Positions 1 to 5,329 are shown, numbered from the stretch's first letter. The stretch is DNA of 5,726 nucleotides from Thermoprotei archaeon (GCA_003649515.1 QMSC01000093.1:1-5726), one strand, 5' to 3'. A program made the numbers and translations. The notes: generated from the letters alone by a model not told the origin.

Positions 1-1
1 C

Positions 2-148
2 ATACCCTCACGTTATCCAAACGCTTTCGAGTCTGGTTATCCAGGCATGTACTATGACAAACCCACAGCAGAGAGAGCGATTAAAGCTACGGAAAAAATC
101 ATTGAGTGGATGAGAACATGGTTAAAAACACTTGGCGTAAGAATGTAG
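2..148 (+). CDS. HEPN domain protein, C-terminal end (partial)
   Basis: The frame is open from the window edge and gives 48 residues before a TAG stop; the N-terminal part is outside the window. The visible residues carry the signature of the archaeal HEPN family (PF05168 type): SRYPNAF near residues 3-9, then GYPGMYYDKPTAERAI, then an amphipathic last helix (KATEKIIEWMRTWL). In this family the RYP segment sits before the final helix. HEPN proteins are all-alpha; many act as RNases that are toxins of HEPN/MNT pairs, while others only bind nucleotides or partners. The frame directly downstream is an MNT nucleotidyltransferase overlapping this gene by a few bases, which is the usual partner arrangement. 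Whether this copy is an active RNase cannot be judged, because the rest of the fold is missing. Recognition as HEPN is firm; the toxin role is inferred. Confidence 0.85.
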   Translation: MPSRYPNAFESGYPGMYYDKPTAERAIKATEKIIEWMRTWLKTLGVRM

Positions 149-521
149 AGAGGTCATTAGTAGGTTTAGCAGATTATTTAACATAGAAGCAGTAATTGTA
201 TTCGGCTCATGGACACGTAGTAGAGGTGGAGAGTGGAGTGATGTAAATGTACTGATCATAGGAAGTGTTAGTCATTTAAGTCCATTAGAGAGATTTAAAT
301 TAGTTGTTGAGTATAAACCCCCACGCACTGACATATTTCTCTACACCTATGAAGAGTTGAAGAATATGTTTAGGAGAGGCAATTCACTAGCAATATCAGC
401 ATTAGCTGAAGGGATACCAATTAAAATTAGTAAAAGAGTTAAAGAGCTAATAAATCAAGCTAAACATTATTACGTACGACGAGGAAGCATATGGATAGAT
501 AAGCGTTATAAAACCTATTAG
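141..521 (+). pseudogene. MNT-type nucleotidyltransferase (HEPN partner), no normal start codon, altered active site
   Basis: This frame encodes a minimal nucleotidyltransferase: FGSW at 201-212, then a GGEWSDVNVLI segment, the third-carboxylate region TDIFLYTYEEL, and the typical tail RRGNSLAISALAEGIPI. Active relatives have D-x-D after the GS motif; here it reads D-V-N (AAT at 246-248), so the second metal-binding Asp is Asn. The Asp of TDIF is kept. There is no ATG, GTG or TTG between the upstream in-frame stop (138-140) and the GS motif; only near-cognate ATT (156) or ATA (183) exist. Removing the single T at 146 would join ATG at 143-145 to AGA GAG GTC, giving MREVISRF, a natural MNT beginning, fused to the HEPN frame. 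A one-base insertion, programmed frameshifting or an ATT start are the options. In known pairs the MNT protein modifies and silences the HEPN toxin. Confidence 0.75.
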
Positions 522-804
522 TATGGCTACTATGAGGAGGTTAATAAGCTTGGTACAAAGTTATACAATCCAGTATGCTTTGAGTGTTTGATTACCATAT
601 TACTACTTAAGGAATATTACCCCTCTTCCTGTACTCGTCTATAGTGTCTAATCTTATAAGCCGCAATTTACTATAGCCGCATTACCTGTTAAGAAAGACT
701 GTCTTAACGTTAAGATTAAATCTCAACTCCATGACTCCAGCTCATCTATTCCTAGTAATATAGAACTTGAGCTGATTAATGTGAACAACTTTAATGGCCC
801 ATAG
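522..804. other. Gene-poor stretch between the MNT frame and vapC
   Basis: No convincing gene is seen here on either strand. The missing C-terminal half of the minus-strand vapC would be expected in this stretch, but no recognisable PIN-domain second half (a D-Y-x-D segment followed by a YATA-type helix) can be read in any minus-strand frame. A + strand frame stays open from about 652 to 799 but has no start codon and matches nothing I recognise. The only clear structure is the 14-bp palindrome at 702-715, which is listed separately. Confidence 0.6.
702..715. repeat. 14-bp perfect palindrome with an extra half-site
   Basis: TCTTAACGTTAAGA is its own reverse complement. A further inverted arm, GTTAAGA, lies at 688-694, so the heptamer occurs three times within 28 bases: two copies on the + strand and one on the minus strand. 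Such symmetry fits a dimeric DNA-binding protein, but no promoter or gene start lies close by on either strand. It may be chance in AT-rich DNA. Confidence 0.45.
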
Positions 805-1020
805 CTAGAGGCAATTTTCTAGAGGTAACAGTCTCCCACTCCTTCTCCTTAAGAGATGTAGTAATTCCCATTTACTTTCAATTAAAGATACTGGGTGATA
901 ATATACATCATAAATGTCGAGCATCCCACCTATGTATTTCTCATATCCTCTTAAGCCTCTAACTCTCATTCCAAGTATCGGTAAGAGATATGTAGTATCG
1001 AAGAGAATTCTTTCAGTCAT
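805..1020 (-). pseudogene. vapC: VapC-type PIN-domain toxin, truncated to about half length
   Basis: The protein starts MTERILFDTTYLLPILGM, the hallmark beginning of archaeal VapC PIN-domain ribonucleases, with the first metal-binding Asp at residue 8 and the second acidic residue at Glu48 in SLIESKWELL. I chose the ATG at 1018-1020, ten codons inside the longest frame, because the usual VapC start falls there and the ATG overlaps the end of vapB by 8 bases, as expected for a coupled pair. The protein ends after only 71 residues, whereas complete VapC proteins have about 130-140. The second half, with the third and fourth acidic residues, is missing, so RNase activity is unlikely. The last residues after LLRRRSG no longer look like the family, suggesting a frameshift or a deletion joined to unrelated DNA. 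Confidence 0.75.
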
Positions 1021-1255
1021 GCTCTCCACATCTTCTTTGCATTTTCTCACTCAATTTTTCGACCTTGTCCCAATCAACTTTGGTATAAAAATTATTAAGC
1101 AATTCGTCGAGATCTGGAATTTTTCTAATAATTAGTTTATCCTTAACAACACTAGCTAGTACATAAGTATTGGGTTTTAATCCTAACACCTCCCTAATCT
1201 TCTTAGTGGTAAATATCTCACCTTTCCTGCCAACCTTTAATTTCTCCTCCATCAT
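1013..1255 (-). CDS. vapB: VapB antitoxin, AbrB/SpoVT swapped-hairpin DNA-binding protein
   Basis: This is an 80-residue protein. Residues 5 to about 45 (KLKVGRKGEIFTTKKIREVLGLKPNTYV, then VVKDKLIIRK) match the AbrB-type fold found in archaeal VapB antitoxins: two short beta strands around a G-E-I turn, then the I-R-E-x-L-G-L helix. The C-terminal part (PDLDELL onwards) is the flexible region that normally wraps the toxin. It would bind the VapC toxin and the operator of its own operon. It starts at one of two consecutive ATG codons (1253-1255 or 1250-1252); the first is used here. The stop codon overlaps the start of vapC, so the two are translationally coupled. The toxin partner is truncated, so this antitoxin may now be orphaned or act only as a regulator. 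Confidence 0.87.
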   Translation of the reverse strand: MMEEKLKVGRKGEIFTTKKIREVLGLKPNTYVLASVVKDKLIIRKIPDLDELLNNFYTKVDWDKVEKLSEKMQRRCGEHD

Positions 1256-1285
1256 AAAAATCTTCCAATAAATACCTATAATCTG

Positions 1286-1294
1286 AAATATAAA
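1286..1294 (-). promoter_or_regulatory. TATA box candidate for vapBC
   Basis: On the minus strand this reads TTTATATTT, about 31 bases ahead of the vapB ATG. An archaeal start site about 25 bases downstream would leave a leader of only a few bases. No Shine-Dalgarno element is seen before the ATG, which agrees with a leaderless or near-leaderless transcript. Confidence 0.5.
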
Positions 1295-1375
1295 TGTCTT
1301 TCCGAAATTTAAGCGTATAGTGGATTATTTTTATTTTTCCACTTACTCAGAGATCTTCTATGTTAGTTCTAGTGA

Positions 1376-1504
1376 GAGTATGTTAACTATAATACTTATA
1401 ACAGTACTTTGAAACTCCTACACAGCTATCACCTCATCTACAAATCGTTTAAGGAGGCCTACGAAAAGTACAATGTGACTGTAATTGGTAGAGGGGTACG
1501 CTGA
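1376..1504 (+). pseudogene. Short coding-like remnant, unrecognised
   Basis: A 42-codon stretch is open here; its only usable start is TTG at 1409-1411, giving 31 residues. From about 1433 the codons become richer in G and C than the surroundings and encode a protein-like helix-strand segment, YKSFKEAYEKYNVTVIGRG, ending at TGA 1502-1504. It looks like the end or middle of a lost gene rather than random spacer. I cannot assign a family. A transposase or TA-gene fragment is possible but unsupported. Confidence 0.3.
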
Positions 1505-1784
1505 TAGTATTATACTCAAAAAGATAATATGTATTCACTTTATTTTAATTCTATAGGAAAGCCGAAACTTCTTGAAGATTAACCGTAAGTGGATACCTCA
1601 GCCTCCTTCTATCCCTTTTGAATTCTTTTAATTTCTATGTCTGTTTAAAAGGTTTAACAGAAAGTATAGTGACTAGTTTAGTACAACACTCAAATACTCC
1701 TTAATTTTAACTTCATAAGCGCCCTCTCATTAATTGTACAATTCTAAAGCTTAAGAACGTATTAGTATCACTCACTTCACGAAA

Positions 1785-1794
1785 CTATTATAAT
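1785..1794 (+). promoter_or_regulatory. TATA box candidate for the lyase gene
   Basis: CTATTATAAT, preceded by the purine-rich CGAAA that could act as a BRE, lies about 24-33 bases ahead of the ATG at 1818. Start of transcription would fall at or within a few bases of the ATG, and no Shine-Dalgarno sequence is present, so a leaderless message is likely. Confidence 0.55.
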
Positions 1795-1817
1795 TGTGAT
1801 CTAGACACTACTAACTA

Positions 1818-3716
1818 ATGAGGAATATGAAATTGAAAATAGACACTGATACACTCTTGAATTCTTGGGAACCCCCACGACATTTAGAACATCCTTATCT
1901 TTTCTTCTCAAAAAGAGATATACTAAGACTTAGACATAAAGTCGAATTGATACTTGGAGATCTTAATGAACTAGTAAAGAAGAACAGGTCTAAAATTAAG
2001 AAGCTAAAGAGAGCTAACCTTAATGAAGTTAAAGAGGTAACGCTTTTATCTCAAATGGCTACAGAATCTGCCTTCACCTATGCGCTAACGAGCGATGAAG
2101 AGTTCGCTAAGTTCACTTTAGACCTCATAGAGATAATAAAGGTGAAGGATTGGGTAATGCCTCCTCACAGACCGTTAAAGGTGGATTTAGGAGTTGCTAA
2201 TGTAGCTAGCGTGTTAGGACTTGTATATGATTGGTTGTGGGACTATTTAGATGATAGTCTTAAAGAAGAAATCAAAGAACTATTAATAAAAAGAGCCTTG
2301 GAACCGTTTAGAATAATCTCTTCTAAAAAACTTGAATGGTGGACTGTAGTAACACATAATTGGAGGAGTGTTATTTGTGGGTGCATGGGTCTAGCTGCAC
2401 TATCTATACTCGGCGAATATGATAAGTTCATAGAGTGCCTTAGAGAGGCTATAAAGGGCGTCACGGTAGTGTTTGATAGAATAGGAGTAGATGGGGGTTA
2501 TGATGAGGGCGTAGGGTATTGGAGTTTCGGCATAGGTGAGGGCGTAAAGTTCGTAGAGGCTCTTAAGAGGGTGAGTAAAGGGGAAGTAAACCTTTACGAG
2601 CACCCGAAGTTAAAGATAACAGGGTATTTCGCTCTCTACCTCTATACACCGGATAATAACTGCTTCAACTTTTCGGATTGTGACTATAGACCACCATCAA
2701 GCTGGCTGATCGCAAAGCTTGCCTCAGAGTACCGTGATCCCTACCTGCAGTGGCTCGCTTGGAAGCTTAGGTCTGAGAACCCCTATTACTTGATATTCTA
2801 TGATGAGTCCCTAAAATATAAGGAACCAGATCTACCACCTCACAGACTTTTTAGGGACATAGGCGTAGTAGTTTCGAGGAGTGATTGGAGTGATGAGGCT
2901 AGCTTTCTAGGCTTTAAGACAGGAAGAACTGTTGCTAATCATTCACACTTAGACATAAACTCCTTTGTATTTTATGCATTTGGAAAGAGACTTATAAAGG
3001 ACTTAGGTTACTGGCCTTATACTCCTAATAAGGGCTTAGGCTTCTTCGATGTCAAGGAACGTAGATGGTATTATGAAGCTAACTCAACGCTAGGACATAA
3101 TACGCTTCTAGTGGATGGTGTGGGTCAAGTATATGGATCTGAGAACTATGGCTCTATACTTAAAGCTAAATTTACAGATGCAATAGATCTCCTCATAGGT
3201 GATGGAAGGAGAGCTTACGCTGGTATGTTGAAGAAGTTCAACAGATGGATTATATTCATTAAGCCCAGAACCCTTATACTTGTCGATGAAGTAGAGTCTA
3301 ATAAACCTAGGAAGTTCGAATTACTATTCCATCCAGATGGAAAATTGCAAGAGGATGACCAGGGTTTAACTATAGTGAATGAGCCAGTAGCTCTCAAAGT
3401 TCTATTCCTAAGGCCTAGCCAAGATGAGCCTAGAGTTATAAGTTACCGTTTGAGTAGGAGCTTCTATGAATCGAGAAGAGGACCTACAGTACAGGAGAAT
3501 GAATATGTGTCAATTTCGCCCCTACTTAAGACTAGAAGATATATCTTCGTAACGATCCTACATGCATACAAAGTTAGAGAGTTACCTAAAATCGAGACCT
3601 CAATTATTGAGGAGACTCATGATGAGATTGCTCTACGAGTTAAAACAGAGGAGAAGCGTGTAGAGGCTAAAATAAGATTAAAAGACCTGACGTGCAATTT
3701 CAAGATAACTCGGTGA
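1818..3716 (+). CDS. Heparinase II/III-family polysaccharide lyase homologue
   Basis: This 632-residue protein has the two-part layout of heparinase II/III and oligoalginate lyases (PL12/15/17/21 type). An alpha/alpha toroid covers about residues 20-330, beginning with HPYLFFSKRDILRLR, and a beta-sandwich covers about 345-632. Likely active-site elements are H180-N181-W182, GGYDEGVGYW (Y228, Y234), NHSHLD (H375, H377, D379), tyrosines 418-419, and the conserved HNTLLVDGVGQ (H427). Such enzymes break uronic-acid-containing glycans by beta-elimination, using Asn or His to neutralise the carboxylate and Tyr/His as base and acid. No signal peptide or membrane segment is seen, so it should act inside the cell on imported or endogenous oligosaccharides. 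ATG 1818 is preferred from its TATA spacing; ATG at codon 4 is an alternative. No transporter or sugar-catabolism genes lie beside it. Family is firm; the substrate is unknown and a non-lyase role is possible. Confidence 0.85.
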   Translation: MRNMKLKIDTDTLLNSWEPPRHLEHPYLFFSKRDILRLRHKVELILGDLNELVKKNRSKIKKLKRANLNEVKEVTLLSQMATESAFTYALTSDEEFAKFTLDLIEIIKVKDWVMPPHRPLKVDLGVANVASVLGLVYDWLWDYLDDSLKEEIKELLIKRALEPFRIISSKKLEWWTVVTHNWRSVICGCMGLAALSILGEYDKFIECLREAIKGVTVVFDRIGVDGGYDEGVGYWSFGIGEGVKFVEALKRVSKGEVNLYEHPKLKITGYFALYLYTPDNNCFNFSDCDYRPPSSWLIAKLASEYRDPYLQWLAWKLRSENPYYLIFYDESLKYKEPDLPPHRLFRDIGVVVSRSDWSDEASFLGFKTGRTVANHSHLDINSFVFYAFGKRLIKDLGYWPYTPNKGLGFFDVKERRWYYEANSTLGHNTLLVDGVGQVYGSENYGSILKAKFTDAIDLLIGDGRRAYAGMLKKFNRWIIFIKPRTLILVDEVESNKPRKFELLFHPDGKLQEDDQGLTIVNEPVALKVLFLRPSQDEPRVISYRLSRSFYESRRGPTVQENEYVSISPLLKTRRYIFVTILHAYKVRELPKIETSIIEETHDEIALRVKTEEKRVEAKIRLKDLTCNFKITR

Positions 3717-3957
3717 AAATATAACTAAAAGAGGGCCTGCAATTTTAGCTTCCTATTATTAGTTTGTAAACTTATAACAATCTCATCAACTTCTCACTAA
3801 TGATTTCAGCTCTCAGAACAAGGATTTCATTATGGACAAGCTACATAATTACTCATAGGGATTTCAGCGGGATTTCCTAAAATTTCTGTTCTAGGTTTCT
3901 ATTCTATAAGAAAGTTCATCCTCTGGTCCATTAAGACCATTTAATGTAAGCGCTTGA

Positions 3958-4077
3958 AGGGAGATACTTCCAAATCTAAAGGTAGAACTATACTGAGAAG
4001 CCTCTATAGAGCTTCTGAAACAGATCGGAGAAGAATTATCCAAGGGAGATCTAGGATAAGCTAATAATAAAATATGA
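3958..4077 (+). pseudogene. Decayed PaREP1-family gene fragment
   Basis: Reading this frame through its stops gives REILPNLKVELY, stop, EASIELLKQIGEELSKGDLG, stop, ANNKI, stop. It aligns without gaps to residues 37-72 of the intact PaREP1 protein encoded at 4769-5251. Shared positions include P41, L46, Y47, L56, E61 and the KGDL block (residues 65-68), then Lys74. The second stop (TAA, 4057-4059) falls where PaREP1 proteins have Gln (CAA) and the third (TGA, 4075-4077) where they have Trp (TGG), both single-base changes. The first stop (TGA, 3994-3996) also interrupts the helix. No N-terminal part is visible upstream, nor the C-terminal LHANFY region downstream, where transposase remains begin about 50 bases later. 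This reads as an old, mutated duplicate, perhaps cut by an insertion. Confidence 0.5.
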
Positions 4078-4129
4078 AGTTCAAATGTATCACATAAGAA
4101 CGATTATTTTATATGTTCAAGTAAAGTTG

Positions 4130-4315
4130 TTATATCTGATGTACTCGAATAAATATTCCATAAGAGTTAGATAAGAGAATAGAGCTTTTGATTGCAGTGA
4201 AACTTTTCACTAGTTGGGGAAATAAAGGCATACAGATTGCTACTGAGTGATAGCCCTTATCAAGTATGACAAAACGTACCTCAATGCCCATGCCCTCTAA
4301 AGAGAATTGTGACAA
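4130..4315 (-). pseudogene. DDE transposase fragment
   Basis: The frame begins at a TTG and contains LEGMGIEVRFVILDKGYHSVAI (residues 6-27 of the open frame). This resembles the segment around the second catalytic Asp of IS4-like DDE transposases, where an LG-hydrophobic stretch leads into a V-x-LD-[KR]-G-[FY]-[YH]-S-V motif. After this motif the reading loses the family pattern and ends at a TAA 40 codons later. The other catalytic residues and the IS ends are not visible. This is therefore a small remnant rather than a working element. The exact IS family cannot be assigned from this length. Confidence 0.45.
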
Positions 4316-4347
4316 TGTCCTCTAGATAGATTGGAGTATGGAATAGT

Positions 4348-4382
4348 TTCACTGTACTTAGACAAGGTATAAGTACAGTGAA
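4348..4382. repeat. Perfect 13-bp inverted repeat, 9-base loop
   Basis: TTCACTGTACTTA (4348-4360) is followed by GACAAGGTA and then its exact reverse complement (4370-4382). The right arm runs into the ATG of the TnpB-tail-like frame. A related sequence, AGTGAAA-CT-TTTCACT, occurs at 4196-4211. The hairpin could be a transposon end, a structured RNA stem, a terminator or an operator. There is no T-run directly after it on the + strand. Confidence 0.75.
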
Positions 4383-4456
4383 TGAGGGGCGGTCAGAAAC
4401 CCCAGGCCACTGATCAAATCAATGATGACTATGACAATGAAGCTCCTCCAAGATAG
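4382..4456 (+). pseudogene. Short frame resembling a crenarchaeal TnpB (IS200/IS605 OrfB) C-terminus
   Basis: This 24-codon frame starts at ATG, directly after an in-frame TGA, and ends at TAG. It encodes MRGGQKPQATDQINDDYDNE followed by APPR. Crenarchaeal TnpB proteins often end in a polar, low-complexity tail with a final EAPP-type motif, and this resemblance from memory is the only basis for the call. Nothing of the RuvC core or zinc finger is present upstream. If correct it would be the right-end remnant of an IS200/IS605-type element, the place where guide-RNA-like transcripts arise. Its closeness to the DDE fragment suggests repeated insertions here. A chance frame or a genuine micro-protein remain possible. 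Confidence 0.3.
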
Positions 4457-4458
4457 GT

Positions 4459-4469
4459 AAAATATATAA
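4459..4469 (+). promoter_or_regulatory. TATA box candidate for tRNA-Phe
   Basis: AAAATATATAA lies about 47-57 bases ahead of the mature tRNA 5' end. Transcription would begin near 4490 and give a short leader of about 25 bases to be removed by RNase P. Confidence 0.55.
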
Positions 4470-4515
4470 GTGTAAAAGTTGTTAGAAAACTAGGTACCAT
4501 ATTCTTCAAAATGAT

Positions 4516-4589
4516 GCCGGGGTAGCTCAGCCTGGGAGAGCATCCGGCTGAAGACCGGAGGGTCGAGGGTTCAAATCCCTCCCCCGGCA
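4516..4589 (+). tRNA. tRNA-Phe (GAA), no intron
   Basis: A full cloverleaf can be drawn. The acceptor stem GCCGGGG/CCCCGGC (4516-4522 with 4582-4588) has seven perfect pairs. The D stem is GCTC/GAGC (4525-4528, 4538-4541). The anticodon stem TCCGG/CCGGA (4543-4547, 4555-4559) encloses the loop CTGAAGA with anticodon GAA at 4550-4552. A five-base variable region follows, then the T stem GAGGG/CCCTC (4565-4569, 4577-4581) with loop TTCAAAT. The discriminator base is A4589; CCA is not encoded and must be added. No intron interrupts the anticodon loop. The GC-rich stems stand out from the AT-rich surroundings, as expected for a thermophile. Confidence 0.97.
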
Positions 4590-4620
4590 CTACTCCTATG
4601 AAAAGAGAAAAACAGTCCTA

Positions 4621-4631
4621 TCCTTTCTTTA
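4621..4631 (+). terminator. Pyrimidine-rich stop signal after tRNA-Phe
   Basis: TCCTTTCTTTA lies about 30 bases past the tRNA 3' end. Crenarchaeal RNA polymerase commonly stops at T-rich runs without a hairpin. This is the first such run after the gene, but it is short. Confidence 0.3.
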
Positions 4632-4756
4632 TAGAGGAGTACGTGGGATTATGTTCTCAAACTATTAAACATCAAACCGAAAGCCCCGGAGACAGGATGG
4701 GAAAACTACGTTCTCTGTGGGTAAAGTCTATTAGGTTACTAATATCTATTCTTGCT

Positions 4757-4762
4757 GGGTGA
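4757..4762 (+). promoter_or_regulatory. Shine-Dalgarno element fixing the TTG start of the PaREP1 gene
   Basis: GGGTGA matches the archaeal 16S 3' end (which carries UCACC) and ends six bases before the TTG at 4769-4771. Its TGA is also the in-frame stop that bounds the gene upstream, so TTG is the only workable start. Confidence 0.65.
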
Positions 4763-4768
4763 CAGGAC

Positions 4769-5251
4769 TTGGATGGAGTAGTCGAGTTACCTAGAGAAGT
4801 CTACGAACTACTCATAAAAATTGCTCGAAAGAGAGATAAAAATGTTGAGGAACTCATCATAGATTCCATAGCTGAACACCTGGATCCCAAGACAAGGATT
4901 AAGCTTTACATAAGCCTTCATGAGAAATATCTTCATACAGCTGAAGAATACTATGCCAAGGGCGATCTCGCTCAGGGAGGTGAGAAGTACTGGGGTGCAC
5001 TAGTAGCGCTCTTAAACATAGTTGGTGAAAGGGAGAACCTACCTCACTATACCCATAGAGATCTCAGGGAAATAGTAGAATTCCTAGTTAACAAGACAGG
5101 TGATTCGGATTACTCTAGGTTATTCTCAGCTGCTGAGGCATTACATGCAAATTTTTATCATAATTTTATGACTAAATTGAGCTTTGAAGCACATAGAAAG
5201 GATACAATGAAGCTTATTAAAAAGCTCAGACAATATTTGGCTATTACTTAG
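4769..5251 (+). CDS. PaREP1 family protein
   Basis: This 160-residue protein is a full-length member of the PaREP1 family, named from repeated genes in Pyrobaculum and widespread in crenarchaea. The N-terminus (VELPREVYELLIKIARKRDKNVEELI, about 5-30) looks like a ribbon-helix-helix-type strand plus helices. It leads to the conserved LDP (38-40), then the helical core: YAKGDLAQGGEKYWGALVAL (about 63-82), THRDL (about 95-99), and AEALHANFYHNF (about 122-133). The core is alpha-helical and is thought to belong to the HEPN-like clan, but it lacks the usual R-x4-6-H RNase motif as far as I can see; function is unknown. Translation starts at TTG with a good Shine-Dalgarno element. It stands alone downstream of tRNA-Phe and converges with the dppA-like gene. 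A decayed copy lies at 3958-4077. Confidence 0.9.
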   Translation: MDGVVELPREVYELLIKIARKRDKNVEELIIDSIAEHLDPKTRIKLYISLHEKYLHTAEEYYAKGDLAQGGEKYWGALVALLNIVGERENLPHYTHRDLREIVEFLVNKTGDSDYSRLFSAAEALHANFYHNFMTKLSFEAHRKDTMKLIKKLRQYLAIT

Positions 5252-5296
5252 CCCTCATGAACAAGAACTCTTTATCCTCCATCCCCCCTTTTCATT

Positions 5297-5329
5297 GGTG
5301 GGAGTGGGTTTCTTTCCTCCACTCCTACC
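5297..5329. terminator. Strong hairpin between convergent genes
   Basis: GGTGGGAGTGG (5297-5307) pairs with CCACTCCTACC (5319-5329), giving 11 pairs with one G-U wobble around an 11-base T-rich loop. It lies 46 bases past the PaREP1 stop and 125 bases past the end of the opposing dppA-like gene. It may help end or protect transcripts from either side. Archaeal termination usually needs T-runs rather than hairpins, so an RNA-stability role is equally possible. Confidence 0.45.

Larger units (their letters stand above)
1256..1817. other. Long intergenic region between divergent vapBC and lyase genes
   Basis: This 562-base spacer holds the outward-facing promoters of vapBC (minus strand) and the lyase (+ strand) at its two ends. 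The middle is AT-rich and carries no intact gene. The one coding-like segment is a short + strand frame near 1376-1504, listed separately. No tRNA-like fold, CRISPR repeat or long inverted repeat was seen. Confidence 0.6.
3717..4515. other. Gene graveyard between lyase and tRNA-Phe
   Basis: No intact gene is present in these 799 bases. Four separate traces can be read: a decayed PaREP1 segment (3958-4077, + strand), a DDE-transposase fragment (4130-4315, minus strand), a 13-bp perfect inverted repeat (4348-4382) and a TnpB-tail-like short frame (4382-4456). The part from 3717 to about 3950 shows nothing recognisable beyond AT-rich spacer and possible T-rich termination signals after the lyase stop. 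Confidence 0.65.

Noticed and set aside
652..801. Open + strand frame of about 49 codons encoding a VKKDCLNVKIKSQ-type peptide
   Set aside because: It has no start codon, matches no family I recognise, and one such stretch is expected by chance in this much spacer.
914..1135. 73-codon + strand frame opposite vapBC
   Set aside because: It lies antisense to the clearly recognised vapB and vapC coding frames and has no family features.
4410..4428. CTGA followed by ATGATGA, resembling the D'/C' core of a C/D box sRNA
   Set aside because: No terminal C box in the right place upstream and no D box downstream; the bases are also explained by the TnpB-tail-like frame.
4640..4730. Open + strand stretch with a KAPETGWENYVLCG-like reading upstream of the PaREP1 gene
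   Set aside because: It is short, has no convincing start and no recognisable family; the PaREP1 frame is closed here by the TGA at 4760-4762.
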